Below, piece after piece: positions 15,319 through 28,500 of a stretch of 64,000 nucleotides of DNA. The DNA is from Hoplostethus atlanticus (Eukaryota; Chordata; Actinopteri; Trachichthyiformes; Trachichthyidae). The number at the start of each line of letters is the position of its first letter. Position 1 is the first letter of the stretch. Location of the stretch: the NCBI GenBank assembly GCA_034670405.1, contig JAXDDX010000057.1, positions 2,303,501-2,367,500 on the forward strand, given 5' to 3'. Position numbers and translations under genes: made by a program. The notes beneath the pieces were generated by a model, which made no database searches, was not told the origin of the DNA, and saw only the letters and a program-made list of their open reading frames with translations.

Positions 15319-16104
15319 TAGATCTTCCAGTAACGCCTGCAGGCTGTTCTGGATGAACCCAGGAACCCCCTGTTACAGGCTAATCTGGTTCCGCTGTGGT
15401 GGTGTGTTGAAATCTCTGGGCTCGCTAGATGGCACGCGGTAGCTGAACTGGGGTCAGCAGAGTGCCGGCAGCTCCCTCTACTCTCTCCTTGTGCTCCTTA
15501 AGTGTGGTCAGAGCAGAGCTTACACTGTCATTAAGAAAGCACCATGTTGTCATTAGATGAATAATGATATCAGTGGTAATAGACCACATGCAGAAGTTAG
15601 ACTGGCAGACGCCCGCTGCCTGGACCAGAGGACCAGGGGGGGTTAAGAGAGTTGAAGAGAGTCAGGGGTTGACTGTGCATAGCTGCAGAGAGAGTGATAG
15701 CTTTTTTGCTACGTCTCCCTATTTGTTTATCTCTCTTCTTCCTCTCTCCCCAAGCTCTGCTCTGTTGACTCTGCAGTTCTTTACTTTGCTGGGTGGCTGC
15801 AGTAAAACTGCAACGCCTCCTACCTAAACCAAACTGAAAGGGCTTGCATCATTCGGCTCTAGGTACTAGCAGGGAGATTTAGGGAAGAGATGACAGGAGT
15901 TTGTGTATGTGTGTAAGTGCTCAGTGTGCTTTTGTGTGCACGCCTGTGTCTAAAAGTGCCTATGAGTCTAAACGTGCACATATGTGTGCCTTGGATATTG
16001 CGAGTGTTTGTAATGTGAGTGGTTGACCGTACATCCATCCCCTGTTTATACTTCCCCCATTAATCCGCATCACAAGACAGACACAATGGACAGGAAAGTT
16101 GGGT

Positions 16105-16148
16105 ATGTGTGCGTGTGCGCGTGCGTGTGCGTGTGCGTGTGCGCGTGC

Positions 16149-16179
<31 letters not shown>
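16105..16179. repeat. Mixed (GT)n/(GC) alternating tract, 75 bp
   Basis: Purine and pyrimidine alternate strictly for about 75 bases. GC steps fall in the first half and pure GT in the second. GC-containing alternating tracts of this kind are among the sequences most prone to form left-handed Z-DNA. Confidence 0.95.
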
Positions 16180-16182
<3 letters not shown>

Positions 16183-18895
16183 CAGGGAGGGAAAGGAAGG
16201 AAGAGTATGCGTCAGCACCGGACCTATGAGCTAAAAAAGGGAAAGATCCACCGATAAACAGTAAGGAGTAAGAGACATGAGAGGACAAGAATGTGAGATG
16301 CCTAAAGGGATAAGAGTGGAGCTAAGTGTCAGGGAGAGGGAGAGGATTGGTAGATGACGGGGGAGATAGGGAGCGATAGGAGAGGAATAGCTGGAGGGAG
16401 AGATGGGGGAATGTGTTGTGACATAAATCATTTTATAGCAGTGGGAAGTGAAAGGGAGGGAGGCTGGTACTGTATGCTGGCACCGGAAAAGAGAGGAGGT
16501 GGATTGACGTGGAGGTGGAAAGATGGAAAGAGGGGAGATGTATATGTGGAGAGAGAGCCAGAGACAGACAGTGCGCTATTATTCTGTCAGAATGAGGTCA
16601 TTTTTGGACTCGGTGCCATGCATGGGAGGTAAAAAACCAACGCGCGCACACACACACACCCCGGGGAGTTTAACTGCAATGGAAAAACCACCTCTGCCTC
16701 TCACGCCTCTTTCCTCTCCTGTGTCCCCTTGTTCACTTTCCAGGGGCCATCAAATTACGTGACGGGGCAAAGTGAATAGCTATAGTTTGTGGCCATTGAC
16801 TGTACAGTCTGTAACCTAAAATAATCTGAGAAACTAAATTAGACTTTTGTTAGAAAAAGCGTTAGAATCTCTTCCTTTTTCAATTACTAGACAAGCTTTT
16901 ATTGACTTAAACGGTAGTGAAAGCCCCACGCTCAGGAAAAGTGGGGGTATGTAAAGGACAATTAGTAGGCCGGTCATTTACAACATGGCCATTAACGGTT
17001 TAGGCAGTGGTAGGTCTGACCTTTTCCTGTCAATCACAGCCCTAATCCCTGAGTAGGCACAAATTACTGAGGACAAAGTGGAGGTTTCAGAGTTGGGAAT
17101 TGTGTCTGTGGTTTGTGTGTGTGCTTGCGTGTGTTTGAGTGCATGTACGTGGGTTTTGTGTGTCTCCGTGTGTCTCCGGCTCTTGCGGTGCCTCCATTCC
17201 TCCGTGGACTGTTGATCTTGGACGAGCCCCGAACATTATTTCAGGCCTGGCCTTCTGTGTTGCAACGCCGTGCCAGTGTATTTCAGTGCTAGCTAGCTTG
17301 ATCATTAGCGTCCAAGGCTGTGGCCAAGTTGTGGGGTTGGGGCTGCAGCTAAAGATGGCCCCAGACCAGCAGCGGTGGTGGTGGTGGTGGTTGTCTTCTC
17401 CAGAAATACACACCGCGGTCACCAGGTCAGCTTGCCCCGTGTCACCACCAGGCTAGCAGCATGGCACACTGCTGAGGCTTGTGGCCCGAGCCCTAATTGG
17501 CAGGTCGTCAACGTGTGGCTTGTTTTAGGCCTAAATAAAGCCATGTTGCTCTCTGTTTCTGAATTAGCACAGGACACCTGCTATGTATCTTTTAAGGAGT
17601 AACTATGATGATACAGTCACTACTTGGTATCCTGTATAAGCAGTGTTTCCTTTACATTCATTTAGCTAGGGTGTAGTGTATTTATTGAAAAACGTGAATA
17701 CATTTAAAATTCATCATCTGTCCTTTTTTGCTCACCCCACCCAAAAAGTATACACTGCAACAGCTACTGGAGCAGATCCTGGAATTGGCCCAGGAGTGAA
17801 CTTCAGAACCAAAGTTACTGCCTCCCCCAAGTCATACAAAATAAAAAGTCACGCTGTTAAAGACACCGCGGGTTTCACCAAAGCCCCAAGCCGTAGCCCA
17901 TTCATCCCAACCCAGGCTTGCTGTAGAGGTCTTAGCCTCACCCTGGATGAGAGCGAAGAGGGATGCTGGGTGTTTGTTCAGATTGTCCGGGTTACAGAGC
18001 TGGCCTAATGAGGTGTGTGTAGAGTGCTAATCTAAAGTTTACACAACCCTGTCCAAAGCAGGCGCACATTGATTGCATGCCTGTTGCTGACACATGTCGT
18101 GGCCTCTCACAAATGGACATACAGTCGGTACACAGAACACACTTTCTGCACAGCACATATGTACTGTCTCTCACACACACTCGGTCATAATCAGTGTTCG
18201 CCTGACAGAGAAGTCAGGGCATTACCCTCAGCAGGATAAACACTTGGGAAAGTGTGTGACACAAGTAGTCACCCCTTGAACCTTAAGTGCCTCAAACAGG
18301 CGGCAACCTTCATACATAAACTTAACACACACACACACGGCTAAGTTGCAGTCAGTAAAATATGATATTTCAGATATACATTAGAAATATTGCACCCACA
18401 TACACACACATTGTGTGCACACGCATGCATGTGTTGCTTGTCTGGCCAGGCGAAGTGGTGCCAAGACATTAGGCGGTGGAAAGAGGCAACAAAGGAAGAG
18501 AAGCCTCCTCTATCTTTACAAGCCCCAGTCTGACAGCACCCAGCCATTACCCACCAGCCCCCTGCCTTCTCCTCCATATGTCTACCTTTATACATGTCTG
18601 GCTTTTACACACTTTTCTTTTTTATCAGTGTGTCTGTCTCTCTCTCTAAACCCTGCTGTCAGAGGCACTTTGCCCTGCTACTCACCAGGGCCTCTCCTCC
18701 TTAGCCGGCTCTCTCTAATGTTCCCATCCAAAGTGGAGAGGAGAGGGATATCACCCCTCTCTCAAATCCCTCTGTCAGAGTGCAGGAGGTAGGAGGGGGG
18801 TGGAAGTGGTTATCTGGGACTTCTTTTAAACATCACACATGTTGTTTCTGACTGTTGCACTCTGGCTGCAGCAGAAGCATCTTTGCTTCATTCTA

Positions 18896-19125
18896 ATAAT
18901 AATAATGTAATAATGTGATCCCTGTAGGGAAGTTTTGTTGCCGCTTGCCTCACTCCACAGAGAGGTCAAAGCACATGGTCCGCTACAGAACTGAGGTTGG
19001 TAGGGCTTCAGTGTCTTTTGCTCAAGGCCACTTCAGCAGGGCGGATGTTTGCTTACACAGGCGCTTGAACCCAGGTCTTCCAGTCAAACGGCCATCTCCT
19101 TTCTCACTACACCGCTGTGCTGCCC
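18896..19125 (-). mobile_element. tRNA-derived SINE relic, copy 1
   Basis: Read on the minus strand, the element opens with a tRNA-like head: TAGTGAGAAAGGAGATGG resembles a pol III A box and GGGTTCAAGCGCC a B box. A central core follows, GCTGAAGTGGCCTTGAGCAA (19018-19037 complement), of the kind found in fish and other vertebrate SINEs, and a tail with GGGATCACATTATTAC next to (ATT)n. Related cores occur at 35430-35450 and 48611-48633. It is diverged and not expected to be active. The family name is not assigned. Confidence 0.65.
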
Positions 19126-19693
19126 TTTTTCTTTTCATGCTTTCTCCTCTTTTGGCTTTGCAACATCGGGTCATCGGAAGTGGTCTTATCCAAAGACTCA
19201 CCCTATGGCCTGCCATTGAGCAGTGTCCGGTGTTAAGAAAGTGTTGCTGGAGATGGATGGGAAGAAGCGTGGCGGGGTGTCAAGGCCCCTTGCTTCGTCC
19301 CTGACCCTCTCACTCCCAGACCGACCCTCACCACTCCTCATCCCCCCCGATCCTTGAACCCTGACCCCAAAGGGCTATGACCTCAGAGTGGTGTGTCACT
19401 GGACGTCCGGTGGGCCTGACAGGAAGGAGGCCTGGAGCCACTCATAATGGAGAGGGAGGAATGGATGGATGGATGGAGGGAGTGATGAAGAAAGTGAAAG
19501 GAGTAAATGAGTGTTTATGTGAGGAGCGGATGTTTAGATTGTCTTGAGTAAAAGAGAGAGATAGGGTCGTGCGCCTCCTCTGAGCTCTGCTCAGTGTTAC
19601 TGTAGATATTAACAAACTATCTAAAAGCCCCACGCTGCTGTCCACTTATGTTTGTAACATGTTTGTTACTTAATATGCCCCTTCACAGGAAAG

Positions 19694-19755
19694 AACATGA
19701 GGGGACACATTGTGCACCGACAGGCAATGCGGAAGAGGTCTAGGTTACTAAGCAG
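19694..19755 (+). repeat. Copy A of a duplicated 60-70 bp motif
   Basis: It starts ACATGAGGGG and continues with CATTGTGCACCGACAGGCAA and TGC. The same series, with a few substitutions and a 2-base length difference, occurs in the same orientation at 25434-25505. The first 40 or so bases match at roughly 85 to 90 percent by eye; similarity fades after that. It does not look like a simple repeat. Confidence 0.45.
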
Positions 19756-21830
19756 TATAAGAGAGTATAAATAGAGTACATATAGTATACATAGAGTATA
19801 AATACCTTCTCTGTCATCCCATCAGGGCACACCAAAATATGATCATGTGAAAGTTATATAACATGTTTCCATCTTTTGAGACCCATTTCCCCACATGGTG
19901 AGGTGCAACATTTTGCTAATTTTCATCATTTGAAAGTTTATGCTGGCGTAATGCATCCTCCACTTTTTGCGAGTCAGCATTTTCAGAAGCGGGGAAAGCA
20001 CCAGGGATATGGAAGGGAAGTGAAGCTGATAAATAAAACATGAAGCTGTACTGTGGCTTGAAAATCTCAGTTGAAAATATGAAAACATCTTCATGGAGTT
20101 GGGGGAGTGTGAGAGCTCAGGAGCCATGGGGCTTTATCCAAGAACTTAGTCTGTCTGTACTTCTGGTGGAAATGGTAAAAAAAAGTTACATATATCTGGA
20201 AAATAAAGACTGAACAAAGGAAATGGCAAGATTGAGTCCTTAGTGGGTATGTGCACGCATCTCCTCTTTCCTCTGCCTTGCTTTCCCTGTGATGTTATTG
20301 TGAGAGTCAGAGGCCATCGTGGTACATGAACAGCTTGGATGCATTCCCACGAATCGCTCATTTTCGTTCTCACTCATCTTCGCTCAATAACCATATGACC
20401 ATTTAAATGTTGTGATTCTCAGGACCTGCAGAGCTCTCCTGAATTCATCATTTGCTGGACCAACAATATTTCACAGTAGCAAAGGGTTGCTTTACTCATG
20501 TGGGCACATGTAAACAACACTCTGCTGAACTCCAGATTTTGTGGGCTAGGTGTGGTCAGAGTGGTTGATGCCCATGTGCTGCAGCTGCCTCCCTCCTGCC
20601 TTCTCAGGGGAAAAAAACACTGATAGCTATCCAGAAGACAATTCACTTGGCCATTTGAATTTTTGAGGCTGGCAGTCTCAACTACTAGCACAAGAGAAGG
20701 CCTTGTTTGCACCATTACATTGCAGCTTAGCATTTTTTTGTCTGTATTGTCTTTGTTTCCCTGTTGATTCCTCGGTCTCATCTTTCCCCGAGCTGCCAGG
20801 TGGTCTGCAGAGATTTGATGGTGCTTGGGTGAATATTTCAGGAATGCAATGAAAGTATGAACACACATACACATACACATACACACACCACCTGGGTGCT
20901 CAGCTGGGCATCACATGGGTGTACCCAGGAAAGCAGTAATAACGAGTGGGTGGCCCCGAGGTCTATTAATATCAAACCTAACTCCCTTTTGTTTGACTTA
21001 TGTCGCCATAGTCCTGGCAAGCTAATCCACTCCACTCCACAGCCTGGCTGGAAGCCCTCTGTTTGTTTTCTGCCTGCTCCCTCCCAGCCAGGCTGGTCCA
21101 GGACTGTGCCGTCTTCCCTACTTCCTGAAACTGCTATTAGGACGTAGGTAGGATAAGAGGATAAGAGTTTTCAGTCTACAGCAGAATATGGGGAGTGCTG
21201 TTGTGGCTGGAGTGGGAAGGGGGTGGGTGTTGAGGTGGCCATGTGTATACCCACTTGCATTTATGCCTGTGTACAGTGTATCTGTGTGGGATAGGTTGTT
21301 TCAGTTGATACCGCGCTTCCCTGCCTACCCCTTGCACGTCCTCTTAGATTGTTGGCGCCACTGTGGGCAGCTTGGCTCCTCTTCCCACTCCTGGAGGCTT
21401 TATTGTCAGAGTGAGGGTCATCATTTTTCACCCTATTTTCCATCCAACTCTCCAGAGGACCTTTCTTAGCTGCTGAACACGCATGCTTTGGAGAAAAAAA
21501 AGCAGTGTTTTCACTAGTCTGTTGGGAGCTGCCAGAGTTTATGACACAAGACCTAATGAGATGCTGAGTTTGGCAAGCCAGCAGGGAGCAAGGCCCTGTA
21601 AACATGGCCAGCTAACTAGCCAACTAGCGCACCGCCGTGACTCCAGGTTTAGGGCATAGGGGAATTGGTGCAGGGGAGAAAAACACTTTATACTCCTCCA
21701 GCAGCTTCTCGGAATAATGGTGTATCCCTGCCAACCGAAGTCACTCAGAGATTAACTTCTATGAGTGAGGGCAAATGAGGACAGTTTATTATGCTTGATG
21801 TGAAAAGACTGGACCTCATTATATCCCCAT

Positions 21831-21850
21831 GTCTGTCTGTCTGTCTGTCC
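21831..21850 (+). promoter_or_regulatory. (GTCT)5 repeat serving as the splice-acceptor tract of the last ATE1 exon
   Basis: The pyrimidine tract before the acceptor AG at 21851-21852 consists of tandem GTCT units. Its length may vary between individuals and could affect splice strength; that part is inference. Confidence 0.6.
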
Positions 21851-21852
21851 AG

Positions 21853-22031
21853 GTGATGCGCGGGTGCTGAAGGATGTGGACCGAGCTCTGGTGGTGCACA
21901 GACGGACGGTCATGCCCTACGCAGCCTACTCCCACAAACGCAAGGGCTCCAGCGACAAGACGGAGGTGGAGCAGTACGCCGGCCTGGTGGGCCAGGTCTG
22001 CGCCGAGAGGATCTTGCTCTACCGCGCCTAA
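21853..22031 (+). CDS. ate1: ATE1, terminal coding exon with stop
   Basis: This is the last coding exon of arginyltransferase 1. The split codon G|GT gives Gly, then DARVLKDVDRALVVHRRTVM, PYAAYSHKRKGSSDKTEVEQ and YAGLVGQVCAERILLYRA, with TAA at 22029-22031. The features that fit the family C-terminus are the short variable linker, HRRTVMPY (H-RxxMPY in relatives), and the near-terminal QYAxLVGQxCxERxLLxR block. The three exons together give 132 whole codons of the C-terminal domain plus the split Arg, so most of the acyltransferase fold is here, while the N-terminal cysteine motif region is upstream of the window. No frameshift or premature stop is seen. Confidence 0.96.
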
Positions 22032-22785
22032 ACCTAAAGCGAGCGCCACTCATATAAAAAGGCACCACCTCCCAGCAATATGTCTGTCTGCCTGTTTCTC
22101 TCTCTGTTTGCCTGTCCACCTGTCTGTCTCCTCACTGTCTGTGCAAGTGCTCTCTGCTGCTTCACCCGGTAGTCTCACCACGCTTCTCTATGCAGGCTGA
22201 AACAACGCAGCAGCCTCTCAATATGTACTGTATGCATGTACCCATTCACCCATTGGCCTGATTTGATCAGTTATGTCTCAGTTACATTTCCTCATTGAAT
22301 CCAGCAGCAGCTGTTCACACTTGAGTTGTGTATCCCTTTTGCTTTTAATAGACACAAACACATTGGTACAGGGAACCTTGAACCTTGAATGTTATTTTGA
22401 TGTCTACGATGCTTTTTCTTTTTTTAACCATTCCCAACCCTGTATGCTCATGGAGAGATTGTGTTGTAAAATAACCTCTAGCCAGGCACAGGTGATGGTT
22501 GTCCTCTGTACTGATGTGGGATCAGATTTAGGCTCAATGTTGCCAAATGAAGAATCTCTACTGATCTTGAGCGAGGACAAGAAGGTTCTGGTCACCGATG
22601 TTATGTCCCAACAATCCATACTAAACCACAATGTAATGAAAGTGTTTATCACTGTTTCCTGTGAAGCAAAAATGTCACTCTTTCTATTTTCACGTCTGTT
22701 ATATTTATAGCTTTATTTGCTTTTCTTTTAATATCGACGCTATTATTTTTTGGTCCAACCAAATAAAGGGACTGTAAATTCACTG
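22032..22785 (+). other. ate1: ATE1 3' untranslated region
   Basis: Non-coding sequence between the stop codon and the poly(A) signal, opening with a CTGT-rich stretch (about 22080-22130). The open frames inside it show no recognisable family. The 3' limit is placed about 20 bases after the AATAAA and is approximate. Confidence 0.7.
22762..22767 (+). terminator. AATAAA polyadenylation signal of ATE1
   Basis: A canonical AATAAA about 730 bases after the stop codon, followed at 22793-22807 by the GT/T-rich stretch TCTGTGGTTTTCTTT, as expected downstream of a cleavage site. Confidence 0.75.
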
Positions 22786-23349
22786 CTTGGAATCTGTGGT
22801 TTTCTTTTGCATGCAAATACTGCAAGATAACCCTGAAGCAACTGTCAGGGATTTGGGGGAACAGAGGAATAATGCGTTGAGAACCTCGCACGCTGGCACA
22901 AATGGAGTGTAAATTTGTACAGATACACTGAGCTTATGTCTCACAATACACATGCACACACACAGATAGACATGTTCAGTGATGTGGTTGGGCTTGTTTG
23001 AGTTGGGCGACAGGTGTCAGATATATGAGCTGGCAGAACATGAATGCAAAATGGCCTCTGGCCCTCCAACAGAGTGTCAACAGCAGCGCAGCTCTCCGCC
23101 AGGGCAGGGCAGGGCTTGGCTGGGGCCAGGAGAGAGACCTGACGTCAGCAGGCAGCCTCCAGGACTTTTGGCGAGAGCCTGGCCAGGCAGACGCAAGGCT
23201 CCATTGAAGAGAACGTCCCATATAAAGGGCAGATGTGCAAAGTTATCCCTGGCACGGTTGACTTAAGTTGTCTGTGCTTTGTAACCCGGCCTGGGTGGGC
23301 GTCCTTTTTCTTCCAGATGATGAACGGATGAATGAGTGGATGAACACAC

Positions 23350-23388
<39 letters not shown>

Positions 23389-24934
23389 GGGTGCAACTTG
23401 AACCACAGACTGGGAAGTGTTAGTTTGACCCTGATATCTGTCCGGCAGCTCTGCTCTGTGGCTGTTGTGGTCTGACTTGCCACAGTTTTTTTTAGTTTTT
23501 TTTTACATGCCCGCCTGTCTGCGACCGGTCCTGAGAAAACAGTGAAGAGAGTCAACCTCTCCAGTTTAAACCCAACCTGGGTTTAAGAGCTGCCTGTGTC
23601 CTTGGGAATTAGAGCAGATTGACAGGCTAATTCTCCAGGAAGGGAACACCGACGCTGGCTGGTGGCCACGTTGGATTCACTGGTTCTCTCCCACATTAGG
23701 CATGCTTCCCCTGGACTTGGTGTGCAGACACACACACACACACACACACTCCTGGCGCTGTCACGAATGGTTAGTCTTGGTGGACACCACACACAAGGAC
23801 TACTGCCAGTACTGTGGTGGACCTCTTTCTGTCAAAACAAGTGGCCCGGACCAGCCGGCTATTTTCTAATGAGTCCATAATGCTGCAAGACACAGCATGG
23901 CAGGGTTTGGACGTTACTCTGATGCATACTTGTGTCCAACTATAACCCCCCTCCCCACAAATCACTGCACATAATTCTTATTAAGTATGAGATGTGTACT
24001 GACCACGCACCGCTGCTGAAATGACATTCAGCCAAATGTCACCATTGAGAGAATAACGAGGCCTGGAGAAGGAGGGTTTATCTCCGTGTCAGACCTCGGT
24101 CACACACAATGTTGAAATACTTTTTTTATGGTTTCTTATCCGGCGCAGGAGCCAGATGGGGTCGTCACTTAGCCAAGAAAGCTAAGACAATCCCAGAAAG
24201 GTATTGCCAAGTCCACGGAGTGTGTTTTTCCGGGGCTGACAACTCACCTGACGCTGTCCGAATCGTCCTCGCGCGGTCAGCACCGCCCACCTGGCACCTC
24301 AAGACCATTAAAACCAACACATAATTATGGGGCAACTACTGTTTGACGCAGGTTTGCTCCACACCATCAACTGGTTTCCCCCTCCTCTCTACCCGCTGCA
24401 TGTGGCGTCACCGAGGGACTTAACGGACGGAAGATTTGCCGGCGTGAAATCGTGTGAGAAAGGAAAAGGCAAGATGGGAAACCAGGAAACAGATACGCCG
24501 TGCCTGAGGTTTTTCTCTTTTTCCAAACCCTCCTTCCAAACTCTCACAAACGGCACTGTGGAATCTTGTCAGAGAAATATGGAATAATATCCCTCAGCTG
24601 TTTACTTACACGTCTCTAAATATTACACGGCTGTAGCCTTAGCGAGTGTTGTTTATTTTTCTTTTTTTAATATTCTCTTTCGCTCACAGCAGAAAACACA
24701 AACACATGCGTCATCCGCCAGCATCCCTCCATCACGCGTGCCTATGAGTAGACCTGGACTTTCCATGCAGCATCTATTGCCTCCTTCCTGTTTGTAAATA
24801 TGATCCAATCTCTTGGCAGCGTGCTGTTTGATCTCGCTCCGTTTCTGTCCTTCGCTGAGCTAATCTTTCTACAGTACATTCAAGCTTTGTTTCACCATAC
24901 CCGAGGGCAGAATCTAAACATTCGCTGTGCCCAT

Positions 24935-24935
<1 letters not shown>

Positions 24936-24969
<34 letters not shown>
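24936..24969. repeat. (GT)n microsatellite, 34 bp
   Basis: A pure GT run in intergenic DNA. Confidence 0.97.
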
Positions 24970-24970
<1 letters not shown>

Positions 24971-25119
24971 GTGTTTGCTTGCGCACCATGTTTACTCTAA
25001 CTGGTCCTTGTGTGCGTGGGCTGTTTGGATTGGCTCCCCATAAGGACAGTGTGAATTTAAAAGTTTGTTTTTGATTCTCTCTCTCATACTCATTTGCTCC
25101 CAACTGTATGATTGCATAA

Positions 25120-25120
<1 letters not shown>

Positions 25121-25152
<32 letters not shown>
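25121..25152. repeat. Compound (GT)n(AT)n microsatellite
   Basis: A GT run passes directly into an AT run. Confidence 0.95.
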
Positions 25153-25433
25153 CTGTGTTGTTTGTTCCATTGTACTGCGGACGTGTATTGGTGCATGTTT
25201 GTACTGGCAGCCACGCCAGGGCCCCCAGGAGCAGCGGAAGCTCCCAGGCTGGAGGAAGTGCAGGGCTCCTTTGTGAACAAGGCCCCCGGATTAAAGCGTA
25301 TCGCACCCTAAATGCAGGCCCTTTCTCCTGGGGATTATCTGAGGGACGGGGGTGGGCGCCCACTCCCACTGGGGCCCTGTCACCCAGATTCAACACACCG
25401 TCACCAGGCCGCTCCCTCGCCCCTCGGACCCGG

Positions 25434-25505
25434 GACATGAGGGGGGATGCATTGTGCGCCGAGAGACAATGCTAAAGTGATTAGCCCGAGTTATTAAGGA
25501 AGCAT
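25434..25505 (+). repeat. Copy B of a duplicated 60-70 bp motif
   Basis: It starts ACATGAGGGG, then CATTGTGCGCCGAGAGACAA and TGC, continuing AAAGTGATTAGCCCGAGTTA. It is the direct-orientation partner of 19694-19755, 5.7 kb away across the ATE1 last exon. It may be a diverged ancient repeat or a duplicated conserved non-coding element. Confidence 0.45.
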
Positions 25506-28500
25506 AGAGAATGTGTTTTGACACGGGGCTTCCAGCGGGTCCGTTCGCAGATTTGGGCAGGAGGAAGGTAAACCCAGTGAAACTCAGTCGGCGGAAGAGA
25601 GTTCAGCCACCGCTTAAGGTCGATGATGATCTTCTTTTAAGGGTCTTTTAAGAGAAAATAATTGATTTTTGTTTATATTGGCTGGCCGATTGCCTCACCA
25701 GCTGGAGTTCACCCACCTTTTTTATTTATCCTTACTTGCCTTTGGGCTAACCACTGAAGCTGATGTTTGTATCGCTGTGTTGTTAGCAAGAGTGCTAACT
25801 TGTGACTCCATTGACAGATCCTCTGATTTACAGTTGGTCTAAATTGTTTACTGGCGTTTTCTGAAACAATACCTCATTTTCTCCAAAAACTCTAAACACA
25901 AAACAAAAAAGACAAACACAGACACAAAATGCAGAATGCCACAAATCTCTTGCAGAAGGAAACACCGCATTCAACACCCTGTTATGTCTTCGCAAAATTG
26001 AATTTTGAGTCCAAATGTTACACACATGAATGGATCTTTGGAAGAACCAGTTGCACGCCGATGTGCTCAGTGGAAAACACTTCACCATTTTCTGCTCCAC
26101 TACTTACATACCGTGTGTACAGTAGCCTGATCACCATGTAATAAGCCAAATGCAATAATCAAACACATTTCAGCAAACACAGTCAAGCACAATGGAAGGA
26201 AATCTAGAAACGTTTCTGTCTGGCCACAGGATCTCGCCCACATGGCAGAGCAGCAGGGGGAAGTTTAGCCTGTCATGATGGATCCAGACCTTCTCGTCTT
26301 CCTCCTCCTCTTCCTTTCTCTTTTTTGTAATGGAACAATTTAGTGTTTGTACCTGTGAGTAGTCAGTTGATCAATTTGAATGTTTTGCAGACAAATAAAC
26401 AGAATGGGGTCGAGTGTCATTCAGAATTGCCATCTGAGTTTTGCAGAACTGGTTTGAGGGTTTCTTACATGGGTGTCAGGTTTCGTCGTCGTCGCAATTG
26501 TGTCTCGGGTTCCATTGTTAGTGTGTAAACAATAGAGGAAAACTGTCATTTTGTGAGTGGACGTCGTTTTTCACTACAGACGAAGACCATAATATTTTTC
26601 ATAACTGCTTCCCAATCTGGAGAAACAAGGTCACACGGGCGAAGAACAGCGCCAAGACCAAAGGGGTGTGGGACGTGGATCCTAGTGAGGGTAACTAGCT
26701 GCTGCAGGGTGGTTATATTAGCAAACCAACGTAGTGGAACAATAGCAGTATAATACAGCTAGTAGTAGCATGATTCACCATCATCACTAAAGCTAATGGG
26801 GGGAAAACAACACATGTCTGAGGTGGAGACGTCATCCAGGCGTAGACAGAGTGCCACTCTGTCGGCATGGCGACGCAGACAATGACTGCACGGCTGTAAA
26901 TGGTGTCCTCTCCTTCTCCCCCCCCCTCCCCTCCCTCCCTCCTATAGGTCTTTACCACGTTAATGTCTCTCTGTTTACCCCTCCCTCCCTCCCTCGTTTT
27001 CTTTTCTCCTGCCCCTCTGGCCCAGGGCTGCACACCTCCTTCTCTCCGTCATACACATCCCCAGTGGCATTACAATACCAATGGACTCGGTGTGAAAGGG
27101 GTAAAAAGGGGGGTTAGGGTGGGGAAAGAGGGGCAGGGTCACCGGCTACCCGCCTCTCAAATATGTGCGCTGTCTCCTCCGAAAAGGATCTAAATCTTCC
27201 TCCTCCGACTCTCCCTGCTGTTTTTTTGAGGCGCAACCTCATTTAACGCCACATACAGTAAAACACCACAATGGAAACTTCCCCCTCTCCCTGTTTCTCA
27301 CCCCCCTCTGGTTTCTATTTGAAGGAGGGGGAAATACATTATACATTTTCAAGAAGTTTAGAAAACAGGTAGAGGTGAGGCTGCAGTCACAACCAACCCT
27401 CTCACCCCCTCACCCCCCCCCCCCTCCCACATGCTTTGCCCATGAAAGCCCAGTCCAGGCTGTATTTGCAGAGCTCTAAATCTTTCGCCTCCTTGAATGC
27501 TGCTGTTGTTGCAGAGGGGCTGCTTGGCATCGCCACGGCAACCTGCTGGGTCCGAGGGGGAGCTGGCCCCGCAGGAGGAGGAGAACAGAAAAATGTCTGT
27601 ATAATTAAGATTATAAAAACGCTGATATTTACGGCGTGCCCGGGCCGCGGGGGCGAGTTAAGTCGTAGCAGCAGCAGCAGCAGCACGGATCGCTTTTGAC
27701 GCTTTGCTTTTCTTTCGGCGAGTGTTTTCTCTTTGTGTTGCAGGTTCTTTTTCATGCAAGACACTGTGTGCTTCATGTATTTCCATGGATTTAGCGAGAG
27801 GCCTGTGGATATATAAATAATACACATAATAATATAATTACTTTCATTGTAAAAGAAACAAGCGACTGTTCTCTCCTACTAAATTTCCTTTGTCTGCGTG
27901 GGACGTACCTCACCCTCGGCCTGCTCCTTTTATTCACACCTCATTGGATGCTGTAAATTCAGTTGGCCCTCATATCTAACCAATAAAGTGGCAATCTTTC
28001 CCACTAATAGCCCATAATAACTTAATAAGCCATTTTTCCACTCGCAGCTATTGTTCTTCTGATTAGGTTTCACCTAAGTACTTCTACAGTGTGCTCTTTT
28101 GTCGAGTTGTCTAAAAAGTGTGTTGTTGCTTGTTCCCACTGAGACTGTATGGAGTTTGTGAGTCCTCGCCGCCAACAACACTATCAAACATATAAATCAC
28201 TGCAGGGCCAATTGAAGAGCTGTATATTCCACCCCACGGCGGTTTACAGCTGTACAGCGTCGCCCCCATCCCCACCCCCTTCCTCCCCGTCTCTCCCGAT
28301 CCTACGGACATGAGCTGCCATTCCTGATTAGCCACACATTTGAGAAATGTCAGAAATGTTTCATGCGCTGTGTCTCAGCTCAACCGGTGCAGTCAGACAT
28401 CCACGGGAGCGATAAAGGCTGTGGGTCGGGGTGCTAAGGGTTCAGAGGGGACGGCGCTGGATGCCAAGGGGGGGCACTGTTTGGTTTAGAGGATAACCCC

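Noticed and set aside
27070..27092. Shared 15-mer GGTGTGAAAGGGGTA with the MITE end at 14994
   Set aside because: No partner inverted end or further similarity was found nearby; too short to call a second copy.
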